Below are positions 31,421 through 44,000 of a stretch of DNA of 64,000 nucleotides, piece after piece. Every line of letters starts with the position of its first letter. Position 1 is the stretch's first letter. Source of the DNA: Prinia subflava (Eukaryota > Chordata > Aves > Passeriformes > Cisticolidae); the NCBI RefSeq assembly GCF_021018805.1, contig NC_086259.1, positions 11,393,501-11,457,500 on the forward strand. The letters are read 5' to 3'. The notes under the pieces were generated by a model. That model did no database searches. It saw only the letters and a list, made by a program, of their open reading frames with translations, and was not told the origin of the DNA. The position numbers and the translations under genes are program-made.

Positions 31421-33490
31421 CTAATGCTACATGTCTGTGTAAAGCAAGTCCAATATGATCTCCTTTTTAGCCCTCTTTTAACCCCCATGACCTGAAGAAT
31501 ATCACCGTGTAACAGAGGCAACATCAGGGGACTGCAGAGACAAAGAGCCCGTTTGATAACACGGTAAATGAGAAATGCGAGGAAAGTTGCTGCAGGGACA
31601 GATCTGCTCAGTTTTCGGCTTTCAATCACTTTGACTACTGAAGTGGGAAGAATGTAGAAACTAGATAAGGTGTGAGAAGTGAAAAGAAAATGACAAACCA
31701 ATTTTAACTTTCATAAAGGATCCAGCCAAACAACTTCATTGCTCCTTGAAAGAGCGAGTGAGCTCAGGAAGTGCTGGGATTCCCGAGCAGCCAGGCATGC
31801 TGCAGCACCTCACCACCCAGCTGTGCATGGAGACACAGGGAATATGCCCCCAAACTGGCCATATCCAGGGCCACCATGTAATCTGGTTGGGACTCTGATC
31901 AGATTTGGTGCAACCATGTTGAGCACACACATTTTAAGTCCTTTTTCCTCCACCGAAGCAGCTTTATCCTCTGCTCAGTGTTTAGTGCTTGAATCACTCT
32001 TTTGGGGCTAAGAGTTTCTTAGAGAAATTACATACTTTTTCTCTTTTAAAAGCCCCTACTAAATTACTTATGATTCAATGCCCACCTGGATACCCATGTG
32101 ACCTACAGGGTATCTTATGCTCTACACATTGCTGCTTTGAGTAGGTTAAGACCCTCAGAAGATGAGAAATGTTGCTGACATTCTCAAAAACTTGTTAAAA
32201 TCAGTTTGCCTGACATTTGGAGTCAGAGAACTTCCCAGGATTGAACCAATTTAGCTCTTAGCTTCCATGCACAGTTCCCCATTCCTGCAGCTCTGAAGTC
32301 TGTTGAGAGATCTGCAGCTTGCACGTCTCCCAGTGAAGATGCAGATGCCTTATCTGGAGCCTGTTGCCAAAAAGGCAGCGTGTCTCATTCCTTCTGAGGT
32401 TACACAGAAGTACCCTCAGGCCTGTGTGTCAGCAGCCCACCATGCTGGAGACTGAGAAGGTGCACGAACATTTTGCAGAACTGCTGCTGTGATCAACACT
32501 TGCTGGCTGATGTGATGTTCCAGGCTCCAATGAGGCTCAGAGGAGCAGGAAATGGTACCGTGGAGGTGCCTGGCAGTCCCAGCAGCCTGTCCTCCCTCTC
32601 TGCACCTTCCCTTTGTGCCTCTGCAGGCAGAGCCAGAGCACGGCTGCTCTGCACTCTTCAGAGGGGAGTCAAAAAGTGAGAGCAGGCTGTGGATGAAGCA
32701 GTGTGAAACTCCTTCCTTTTGCTCTCTCGTGTTACAATGCAGTCTCTCCTGTATTTTTTCTTTCAATAACCTGTTCTGTTCTGGGCTGTATTAGATTATG
32801 CTTCTGGAAAGCTGTTTGGGAACTGACTGAGGCAAGTCTAGATCTCAGCCCAGGAAGGCAGGAGAATTGCTCTCCTTAAATTTAAGGGACTTAAGCTCAC
32901 ATTTTCTGAGAAATTCTTAAATTTGGCTGTTCCATATTAGATAATAATTGTGATTTCAAATTTTCTTGTTTGCAAAATACAAGGTGTGTAACACACCAAG
33001 AATTGTTCATTTTTAAGATCTGTTTAGAAATAGTTTCTGGAATGCTAAAAGGAATATACTCTTTACCAGTCTTTCATTTCATCAAAACAAGACTTTCCTG
33101 AGACAACATACAGGCTTCCTTGACAAAAGGAAAAAGGCGCCACATTATGTTTATAAGATCAGAAAACATTTATTTCAGTTCTACCAATTGGTATTTGTCT
33201 GAGACACTTTTAGCTGAAATGATGCTCTGGAAAATAATGTTTATAAACATCCTCAAACAAATAGCACTCTCCTGACACAAGCCTACCATCAATGTACCTC
33301 TCAACAAGTTTTATCTACAAGTCCTTGACCTGTGACTGCTTTTACAAAGGCTCTCTGTTCATTAGCAATTTAAGGTCACTTTAAGTACTTGTGTCATGAA
33401 CATATAGCACAGCCATAAAATATATGTATTAAATACCAGCTGCATTAATATAGGGGCTTATTTTCCTCCACTTGGCTCCCCAAAGCAACA
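31421..33490. other. Non-coding DNA, no gene seen
   Basis: Mixed-composition sequence with short overlapping frames (under 120 codons) and no domain, repeat or splice-flanked exon that I could support. By position it is the beginning of the IRX5-IRX6 gene desert. Confidence 0.5.
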
Positions 33491-33494
33491 TAAT

Positions 33495-33850
33495 CTTACA
33501 CACTGATGAAAAAAGACATAGTTATATTTGCATAATTACAGCAATATTGTAAGTCTTTAGTGCAATAGACCTAAGAGGCTGATTTATGATTAAATATGTA
33601 TGGCTAAAAGTTACCATGCTGGGTAGTGTGCATAGCATTAGACAATGACAGTTTTGGGACATAATTGCTTTAATGTGGGCAATTAAGACTAAGTGCATGT
33701 GATTTTAGTGTCTGCCCTACATTCCTCTGAATGATTACAATGATCAATACACATGATTTGTAAGTCGCTTCCTATTGATCGAATGGTAAAATGTTTGACC
33801 TTCCTTTGAGGAAGTAATTTGCTAAATTATGACACCACGTAAAGTCTTTC
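33495..33850. promoter_or_regulatory. Candidate conserved non-coding element
   Basis: A repeat-free, AT-rich block with 'atatttgcataattacag', 'ctgatttatgattaaatatg', 'gacataattgctttaatg', 'acaatgatcaatacac' and 'ctattgatcgaatgg'. It is one of the most enhancer-like stretches in the right half of the window. Confidence 0.35.
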
Positions 33851-34476
33851 TTGGTTCAGAGGTGAGGGGTAATGGTGCTCAGAATTAGAAAAAAATAAAA
33901 TAATTTTTCCCCATTTTCCTGAAAGTCAGTCTGTAATGTCTCTGCCAATTTGCTGACTTCACCTGTGGAAGGAGGAGTCTGGCCACATTCGTCTTTGGAA
34001 CTAGGGAAAAAAAAAAGGAAAAATTGAATTGCAAACTCAGTCCATCCACAGCAAAAAATCCTCTTCTTATCTGAACTTATCTGTTTCCTCTATGCCAAAT
34101 CGTGAGGAAGTTCTTGACCACAAGATCTCTGTTGCTTGCAAGCAGCTGGAGAAAAATGTGCAGCAGCAAAGTTGGGGAAGTGGAGCACACCGTGAGTGCC
34201 GTGAGCAGCTGGGACACGTGGCAGGGCTGCCTGGGCTGCCTGCCAGGCTTAATTTAGCTTTGGATGCACAGTACCAAATAGCCCTCACTATATCACATTA
34301 GCAGGTACAAAAAGCAAACCAACAGCGTTCATGAAAACACATTAGCCGATGAACAGTAACTTAGTTACAGCTGAGGACCTTCCTTCCATGCTAGCATTGC
34401 CATCCTAAATGCACACAGTTACAAATTAGATCAAAATTAGTAGACACCAATGCACTGAGATGTGTCCTGTTCTAGG
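33851..34476. other. Non-coding DNA, no gene seen
   Basis: Unique sequence with only short open frames (longest 90 codons, 34029-34301), directly left of the CR1 insertion. Nothing else was recognised. Confidence 0.45.
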
Positions 34477-35115
34477 GAATCACAGAATCAACTGAGTTGG
34501 AACAGACCTTTGAGATCATGGAGTCCAAGCTATGTCCTAACACCACCTTGTCAACCACACCATGGCAGTGAGTGCCACATCATCTTTTATTAAACACCTC
34601 CAGGCACAGTGACTCCACCACCTCCCTGGGCAGTCCGTTCCAATGCTCAGTCACTCATTCTGTGAGGAACTTCTTCCTAATGTCCAGCCTAAACCTCCCC
34701 TGGAGCAGCTTAAGGCTGTGTCCTCCTGTCCTGTCGCTGCTTTTCTGGGAGAAGAGGCGTCCCCCCACCTGGCTGCACCCTCCTGTCAGGGAGCTGTAGG
34801 GAGTGATGAGGTCTCCCCTGAGCCTCCTCTTCTCCAGTATAAACAACCCTAGCACCCTCAGCCACTCCTCACAGGACTTGTGTTCTAGACCTTTCACTAG
34901 TTGCCCTTCTCTGCATGTTTGAGCAGCTCCATGTCCTTCCTAAACTGAGGGGCCCAGAACTGGACACAGCACTCAAGGGACAGCCTCACCAGTGCTGAGT
35001 ACAGGGCAGGAATCACTGCCCTGCTCCTGCTGGCCACACCATTCCTGATCCAGGCAGGTGCCATTGGCCTTCTTGGCCACCTGGGCACACCTGGCTCATG
35101 TTCAGTCTGCTGTCT
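34477..35115 (-). mobile_element. CR1 LINE, 5'-truncated and frameshifted copy
   Basis: The plus strand reads the reverse complement of a chicken-repeat-1 LINE. It begins with the 3'-terminal 'aatcacagaatca' repeat and 'gttggaacagacctttgag' and runs into the C-terminal part of the reverse transcriptase ORF. Minus-strand translation gives the motifs [18 protein letters not shown] and [10 protein letters not shown], all typical of the CR1 ORF2 C-terminus. The frame is broken near 34897, and the 5' end stops at about 35115, so about 640 bases remain of a 4-5 kb element. It is inactive. CR1 is the main LINE of birds. Confidence 0.9.
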
Positions 35116-36450
35116 CAGAGACAAGCCTTCCCAATACAATCCACTCTTCCTGCACTCACACTCCAGCACCAACACGCTGCCCTCAGCATGGCCACTACAC
35201 TCCAGCTGCCTGTGCAGAGCTGCACTGGGACATTCTCAACCTCCCGTGCTGTGCTCAGCCTCCCCCTTCCCCAGCTCCCACCTTCCCAGTGCCCGCAGCC
35301 CAGCCTAGGTGAGGAAAGAGCTGGAACACAGCAAAGCCTTGGGTACAACCTGCTCACTTCCACACTGCTGGCAGCAGCACTGTGATGGACTAGAAGGACA
35401 GGGACACTTAAAATGATGCTGTGGAAGATGGAAGATGAAACATACCACAAATCATGCAGCTAGCAAGAAATGTCCTATTTACTGGTTGTGCCAAGCACAC
35501 ACACTGATACACAATGTCCCACTCTTAAATCCTTTTCGTAAGGAGAGGAGAGCATCAAAGAGTTCATAAATTTCCCAAAACAGCAGTACTGATCAATGAA
35601 TTAAACTACAAAGCAGTTGGAATTCCTGGTTAGAAAAAAGTTCAGTCAGACAAAAGGCTGACTTGTTGGAAAACTGAAGGTAGATCTGCTTGCCAGACCT
35701 AAGAGGACTGGCCCTCCTGGAGCTCACCAGCCACTGCTGAAGCATCCTTGGGGAAATTCCTTTTCTTTCTAGCCAGAGATGATGCTTGGACACCAGTTAC
35801 AGACAGACTTTCTGGGATGAACAGGACTGCTCTGAAAGTCCATCCTTCCCCACCCCTAACTCTACGCCAGAAGTGGAGTATATGACTCCAAACCATAATT
35901 ATCTTGTATCTAGATTTTGAACATTCCTTTTGGGTTTCTTCCAGGGTCTTAATGACCCTCACAGAGCCTTAAGGTTCCCCAGATGTTTCATTTTTAAGAA
36001 ATCTTACAGACCAAAGCTGTTAAGGCTATACAGTACACTATAGTCACTCTTAGCTGCAATTTAAAAACCCAGACATAAGACACAGTAATGGATAAATACT
36101 AAATAAATAATTTTACACTCAAATTTCCATTTCTTCTTCATGGTATCATTCCCTTGGCAGTAATCCACTCTCAACAGCTTCATGCAACCAGTGCACTAGC
36201 CTTTGGTCCCATTTCTGGATGACCCAAGTTGAGCTAGCTGGTGATTATCACTGGATAAGAGGACAAGGGGATGGACAATCGGTAGTGGCAGTACTAATCA
36301 ACTGTTAAACATGAGAAGCCCCAGCCAGGGTAACTTGGTGCTGAGAAAGCTGTTTATGCTCCATTTGGGAAATTTTCCTAGCACAATGTACTCAGATGTG
36401 TTTCCATCACTTTTTATTTAGATTAATTCTTCTTTGGCTACCTCCTTTCT
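35116..36450. other. Non-coding DNA, no gene seen
   Basis: Mixed sequence right of the CR1 copy. Short frames on both strands show no domain. Nothing else could be supported. Confidence 0.45.
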
Positions 36451-36482
36451 GGTTTTGTTTTGTTTTGTTTTGTTTTGTTTTA
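36451..36482 (+). repeat. (TTTTG)n microsatellite
   Basis: Six clean copies of TTTTG, followed by TTTTAATC. This is a common simple repeat. Confidence 0.9.
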
Positions 36483-39400
36483 ATCAGATGAGTGGATTTA
36501 CCCTGTATTTACCCTGTATACCCTGAATTTCATGTTATCATTCTTATTCCAAAAATGTGCAGAGACTGAGATATCCATCACCTCATTAGAGGCTCCTTGA
36601 GGAATCAACACGAGAAGGTGAAAGCTGCAGACCAAGGCACAGGAACAGTGTCAGTAAGCACCTCTACTGAGCCATGCAGATAAATCTGTTTGAGGAGAAG
36701 GCAGAGAGGGATGGGAGTCAGAGCATCTCTGACAAGCACAAACTGAGCTGTGGTTGGCACAGGGGCTACAGAAGGCACAAGGGGGTGCTGAGCTGGGCAG
36801 AGCTTGGCAGCCTGGGACCAGACACTGGGTGTGAAAAGCAGTGGCCAGAGAAACAGGGGGGACTCCTGCCATGGGCACAAGGCCAGCAGGAGGCTGGCAG
36901 GCCCCAGCACAGGGCCTGGGCTGAACAGAGCCACAACTCTCAAAACAGCCTACAGCACCTCTGTGTCCTGGATAAATCAGTGGATAATGGCAGACAGGGT
37001 ACAGCCTGCTGGCACAGCTGGGCACACCTGAAACACAGAGCCTGTGCTTCCCTGAGGGAGCCCTCACCTTCTGCCACTGAACCCCACCAGGACAGGAGCC
37101 AGGAAAACGCCACAGAGCAGTGTGGAATGCAGTGGGACAGCAGGGGACAGCAGGGACATGCTCGTGTTGTGGTCTCACCCAGGATGCAGAGATAGGAGGT
37201 GAAAACTGGCTGATGAGTCTCATTCTGCCTTTTTTCATTGTTTTTCTGTGGGACACAAAACTGGGAGTCACACATCTCAGTAACATCGTTTTGTCCAATT
37301 TTTGTCTTAAAATTTTTAAACACATTGTGCACTGGAAATCCTGACCTTCAGCTGAGAATCAAGCCATTGGATATTCTTTGCTTAAACTCTTCAGCTATTG
37401 AGATCACACGTCAAAAAAAGTTTAAAAGATAAGAGCTGCTGCCATAGTTTTCTCTGAATCCTCTTCCTGGAGAATATGTTCCCAGGTTTCATTTGGCCTA
37501 AACCTCCAGATATTCAATTTGCTCCGTTTTTTCATGGGCCCACTACATAGATTCCAACCTGGAGGTAGCACCTGCATCTGAGTTGGCATCTGGCAGGGAT
37601 TCAGTCACCTAAGAAAGGGGCTCTGTGGCATCTTAGATTCCTCTGGGATATCCAAGCTATGCCCATGGCACACAGGATCTCTGAGAGCCCTGCCCTGGGG
37701 CAGCAGGGAGGCCAGGGAGGTACTGAAGGGCACCTCAAATGAAAGAAAAAAGTGTGAGTGAGTGAATCTCAGCCCTAAATACTTTTATAGTCCCCGAGAA
37801 AAGGCAGATTACAACATGATTCATTTCCTCCCCAAATCAATGTCTGAAACAAATCAGAGCATTCACACAATGGAAGCCCTGATCTTGCCTATGAGGAGAG
37901 CCCAGTTGGACTAAAGCAGGTGCTCTGGACATTTAAAGCCAGGAGAGACGACTTCCCCCAGAGCTACATACAGATGTGCCTCTCCCTGCTAGTTACCCGA
38001 CTTCAGTGATCTGAATCTAACAAAACCCAGATCTATCTGCTGTAAAAATATACACGAGTTCTTCCCCAGTCTAGAAAAAATGTTAATGAATACTTAAAAA
38101 ACAATGACTTGTGAGAATCCTTACAGTCCAACTCTACATAGACATATGTGTATATACATACACAGTCCAACTAAGACATAAATTTAGGTACCACTACAAT
38201 ACACAATTAAATTATATAGCGGTTGCTATAATTAATGAACAAAACCCTTGCTTAAAACTCTTACTTACATTGTAACTTTACTCATGAACACTTCCCTTGC
38301 TTTTCCATTGAAATATTTATGGAATAAGATAAAAATCCATGGCCCTTACTCAGGAATGCTCATAATCACATACTTAGCTTTAAACATAGAGCCACTGAAC
38401 TTGATGAGGCTTCAACACACAATTAAATTGCACAGTCCAGCCTGGACTGGTTCCTCAGACAGAATTTTATCTAGGAGAACCAGGTTCAAAAATCTGTTTC
38501 TTTAAGGTGTGAAATGACATCAAATATATGATTAATCAAACGACTGCATTAAAACTAGTTTTTTCAAAACTAAGTTACTACACAAGATGAGAAGAGAAAA
38601 GGGGAAATATTAAAATGTGTCAATATAGGAATGGAAAAAGTGAAACTTTAAAAGCACAACTAGTAGCAGGATTTGTGGTATTCTGCAAGTTCAAAATGCA
38701 ACTGACACATTTCTTTGTTGTTGTTAATTTTGTTTTGCCTTCATATTAACTGCATCTCTTTGATGAATATTTTTAAAAATAAAATAATGCTTATCACTCA
38801 GGCTGCTTTGAAGTACTTCTGAGTTGAATGACTGGTAGCATTTATTGATTTCATAGTGTGACACTAGAAGTTTTGATATGGGATTTTAAAAAATGATATT
38901 TGAAGTTGAAAGAAGACATCTTGATTAAAGCCAGAACAAATTGTTTGGCTGAGATTCAAACTCTGGTTCACATGCCTTTCCAAGTTTGTAGATTCACTTA
39001 CTTGCTAGGAAAAGCCCATATGCTTTCAATGGATGAGTTCAAAATTCATGCCATGGAAAGGCAGGAAACTGCTTCAAAGTTGGGAAGCAACAGTCCAGCT
39101 TAAAGCATAAGGGAAAAATATATTCATAGACATTAGATATAAGAAAGAGGTAGGAAGGTCTTGTGTTTAGGGGTTCAGTTCTGAGACACAGACGGCGTGA
39201 CCTTGAGCCAAATCCCGCAGTCCTCTGTGCACCCGTTGCCCATATGCAAACTGCTGATAACATCATTTTCATCTTCTCCTGGGCAGGAAGCTGTGAGGGT
39301 GAACAGCAGCCCTAGGGTGCTGTAAGTCACAGGGCTGGCTGGAGAGATGATCTCTTGGGTTCTCGTTTCAGGTCTGAGAGAGGCTGTGGTGAATGCTACT

Positions 39401-42400
39401 GATCTGTTGGGTGCATTCTCTCACTGCCAGCAGCCTGGGGAACTCTGGTTCAAAAGGTGCCTCAGACTCCATCATACAGGCACTGACCCTCTGTGCTGGC
39501 CACTTCTACTGAGATACTTGATGTTCTCCTGGCTTCTCCAGGTGAGGGGGGAACATTTAACCGAGGACTGGCCCGTACCTGAGGGCTGCTCAGTCCTTCA
39601 GGGTGAGCAGAGCCCTGCAGCTGGCTCCTCCTGCACAGCACAGTACATTGGCTATTTTCCTGTGTGGCTTAAAGAACAAGACTGGGACTAGTTCTTCAAA
39701 ATGGACCAAAAGCACTAAACCTTTACAGAGATCATCTGCTCAAAAGCCACTTGGGTCCTTATTCTTTAAATAACTGACCTAAAGCACCAGCCCATAAAGC
39801 AGTTTCTGCATCCTGGGAGATGATCATCACTTCTTTTCTTGACCTTCTTCCATTGCAGCTTTCACGAGGGATGAGACTGACTTTTAAAGGAAAAAATTTG
39901 CTGGTGTCATCTGGGAGGGTCATGAAGGAAAAAAAATAAGTTGTCAGTTTTAGCTATGGAAAGTGTAGTAAGTCACCAGCAGGCTACTGACTGAGTTGTT
40001 AAACTCAGGGGGAAAAAAACTGTTAGGTGAGCTGGTTAATATCAAGGCTCACCACTCACTTCTGCATACTACAGACCATGTCAAAAGCTTTCCAGTAATC
40101 AGTAGAGCTTAAGAAAAGTCTCTGATTAACTTTTCTTTCATCTTTCTCTTTTCCATCTGGTGTTAAAGATCAAACCTTCAGTTCCTCTACTCTTTTAAGC
40201 CTTGCCTGTTTGACAGAAACCTTCTCATCCATCTTAAATCTAGTGTGGGCTAGAATGTCTTTCAGCAGTGGCTAGAGGGTATATATATTATCAGATAGTA
40301 ACCATATTGCTCCCTCTCCTTTTACTTTAGCTCTGTATTTGTTATTATAGGATCTATCTGGGGTTTGTGAGTGTTCAGCCTCTATCCCTCTACTGCAGGA
40401 TAGTGCTGTGCTGCTAATGCTTTGCAAATCACTGCACTATTTATTTCCAGTTTAGGAATGTCCTATCTGTGCTTTGCATAACTTCTTCCAGTTTTACCAG
40501 CAGCCCAGAATACTTGTCTCCCAGGACTTGCAGCATCTGTACTCTCAAGGACACCATGATGTGGGAATGATGGTGACTTTGGGAGTGCTGGGGCTGTACC
40601 TGTTCCAAACTGCACCACTCCTGATTGCCAGCTGGGTAAAAGCAGCATCTTCCCCTTCAACACAAACTGCAGGAGGGTGGGGATGCTCAGCCAGTGCTTT
40701 GAAATCCTTGTCTTCCTGCTGGGATATGGGGAAACACTGCTGGAACTGCTGGGATTGACTTACACCTGCTGTGGCATCTTCCATGACACTCTTAGAGGTA
40801 TTTCTTAGTAGCAGAAGAAAAGCAGCTCTAAGTGCTTGCTATGTGACTTACCAAAATAGAAAAAGAGGTCACACCTCCTCAGCACATTGCGGGGGCATCC
40901 AGGGCCACCAGTCAATAATATAGAGTACTTGGATAATGGTAAATATAGATAATTACAAGGTAATTACATTTCTCATTAGTTGAAAATCAGGCATCTTTTC
41001 AAGACGAGAAATTTCATTTTCTTCCTGGCTCTACCACCTAACATCACTTTTAAACTCCATAGTCCTTGTGAATTATCAAATCCACTTGAAGTATCTTTTT
41101 TCAGGCTAGTTATTGTACCAGAGATTCATAAAATGTCTTAATGACTTTGCAGAGGGAAGCAAAACACTTGAAAATGAAAGATGCTAAAAGATGTGGGAAA
41201 AAGAGGAAAGGTGCCTCAGGCAATTTACACTGGAGTGGTGACGATCACTTCATGAAACAGCAAGTCTGTGAAGGCCAAGTCATTTTTGGAGGACAGTGCA
41301 GCCATGAGTAGCCAATTTCCAGACACTTGAAGTGCACAATATCAGGGCATCTACTTCTGATTAGCTCTACTCTGCTCCTGTGAACCTAATTAACATATTG
41401 GGTGTAGCCCAGAAAAGCATTATCTCCTATGGCTTAAACAAAGGGAGCACATGCAGTCTGTGTGCCATCAGATCTCTCCATGATATAAACCACTGAGTAG
41501 TAACTGGTAATAATCAAGAATTTTGATCCTCTGCTGCCCAAATTCCACACTTTTTCTGTTATACCTATCACAGGATTTTTTAGTTAAGTACTTGTGCTCC
41601 ATAGCCATGTCACAATATTGGTCAAAAGTTTTTCATGCAACTTACCCTCTCTCTCAAAGGTGTGGGCCTGCAACTCCATGCTTTCGTAAATCAGAGGGTT
41701 GCAAACATGCCCTGCAGACCAGTTTCAGTTCTTAAATTTACACAAGAAGTAGTCAGACTGATCTTGAATCCTGTCTGTCTGTAAAGGAAGTTAAATGGGA
41801 TCTTTGGAAGAAAAATGGTATGATGCCATAGGTTTGAAGATCTTTCTGCCTTGCTCTTCTGAGCCTGGAAAGAATTGGGGTGCAACATCTTCCTGCTAGG
41901 AAGAATACAAGAAAGCACCTTTGGAAACAATTGGTTCTGAGTCTGAACCAAAGCAGAAGCTCTTGCCTGATGCTGATCAGTACTTAATATATCAGCAGAT
42001 ATGCAAAAACTCATTATTGGGCAGATGTAAGCAGCTTGCTTTCATATCCTGCACCCTAGCAGTTAGAGACTGATTTACATCCTAGAACACGTGGTTCAAT
42101 ATCCTTTTCACTATGTGTTGTATTATATATAACATCAGGTATTTCTGATTTCAATATAAACATCTAAATCTGAATCCTAAATCTCGGCCTGAACAATTTG
42201 CTGTGGCAGACGGGCCCACGGTTAAATCATGTGTTGTGTAAAAAAAGCATTTCCATTTATCAGTGCTGAATTTCATACCTTTAACTATCAATTTAGGTGA
42301 CACTGGAATTCACTTAAAACATTTCTTCCCAGTGTAATAGACCCTATATGTGAAGTTCATGTTCATATGACAATCAATTGTATTTACAGTTCTAAACACA

Positions 42401-43589
42401 ATTACTCTGCAGTACCATGCTACAGTTCTTGCAGTTCATGGTAATGTGGATGCTAGGATTAATATTAATGAGGAGTGAGAGATGGGTGAAAATAATAATA
42501 AATGCAAACATTCTGGTTAAATTGGAGGAGGCTGTGAAACCAGCTTTGGAAAGGAGTAACTCCTTTCAATTTTCATTGGCTCGTATCGTTAAATTAGGGG
42601 CATGACTCATCCATCACTACAATATTTCAGATTTAAAGCAGCACAACTTTGATTGCAGGACAGGTCCACTGATAGAAAAGCCAAAGGATATAATTGTGGG
42701 ACAGATTTCTCATTTTAAAAATTTTCTTTGTTCTATGTTACATGCAGATTACAGAGATGTTTTATGTTACAGTTTGCCTGACTGCATTTTATTTGCTGAA
42801 GGGAACTAACTGTGAAACTAAATGAGCAGCTCTCAAGTTGAGAGTGTGCACAGACTCCTGAGTAAATGCTTGGAGAATACACAACCTTTCCATACTAATT
42901 TTAATTCTCTAGATAATATTTGCTTGGCAAATCATGTATTTTAAATGTATATTTATCATCTCAGGAAATTTAAATGGCAGCACATACCTCTTCTTTTGGT
43001 CATAGGGTAAGTACTCATTTTGATAAATCTAAATTTCCTATAACTAGTTATCAGAGTAGCCAACATATTTATCTCACAAAAAAAAAAAAAATAGTGTCTC
43101 ACAAAAATGTTCTCAAGATGGATGTGGAAATAGTTTGCACTTCTGTGGTGTGTGCAGTCCACATAGTTATTACAACTTATTTCATACATTAGATAAAAGG
43201 TCATAATACCTTTCCCCCTGATCATATGAACTCAATTTTTTTAAAATTGTTATTTTAAAATTTCTAAACTACAGTTAAAGTCTAGGGAAAATCCACTTTG
43301 TTCCTGGCTCTCTATAAGCATGGAAAGATGTCAATCTTTCCAGAGCTGCTGTTGATAGCAGGAAAACCAACACAATCTGGGCAGAATCATCATCATAAAT
43401 AAAAGAGTAATGTTTTGATTTTGTGTTATAAATAATGAAATAAGCATCTGATTTTTATCCAAAAAATTAAAAGGCATAATTAATTCAAGCATGCTTCAGG
43501 GTAATTCTAACACGCACCCTTTGTTGTTGTGTTTTATGTTGTATTTGCCTGGGTTGCTAGGATGTAAGTGCAAGATAGCACAAACTGAG
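36483..43589. other. Gene-desert DNA with one GC-richer block
   Basis: Mostly AT-rich unique DNA. A GC-richer block at about 36600-37200 carries frames of up to 224 codons (minus, 36651-37325) with no recognised domain. Short poly(A)/AT runs are scattered, for example at 43078-43092. No gene, tRNA or definite mobile element was recognised. Confidence 0.45.
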
Positions 43590-44000
43590 ATGGCCCCTGC
43601 CGGGCGCTGCGGGCGTGACGCGGCATCACTTTGTGAACTTCACTTCTCCTCCAGAACCTGACAACCCTGCCAGGCTCGGTGTGATCCCAGCCTCCCACAC
43701 CAGCGGGGTTTTATCAGGTGGATTGACTGAAGGAGTGAATGGGAGACTCCTGTGTGCCTGGAGGGAGGCAGAGTCCTCGTTATCCCCAGCACGGCTGTCC
43801 CAGCCCAGGACAGGGACACAGCTCCTGGGGACACCTCAGCAGGGAGCAAAGGGTGCCTACACTTCTCAGAGGGTGGAGGAAAGGCAGCTAGAGCTGAGGG
43901 TGAGGGACCAGAGATATCACCCTGAAGGTTTTGTAAAGGTCTGCCCTTTGGAGAAGAGGCTACAATGCAGCCCAGAGCAGGATGAGTGGCCTGGGCTGGG
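43590..44000. other. GC-richer patch with a small CpG cluster
   Basis: A CpG cluster ('ccgggcgctgcgggcgtg') at 43598-43625 opens a GC-richer stretch with a 173-codon plus frame (43615-44136). The frame has no recognised domain. It might be an old repeat or a minor regulatory site. Confidence 0.25.
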
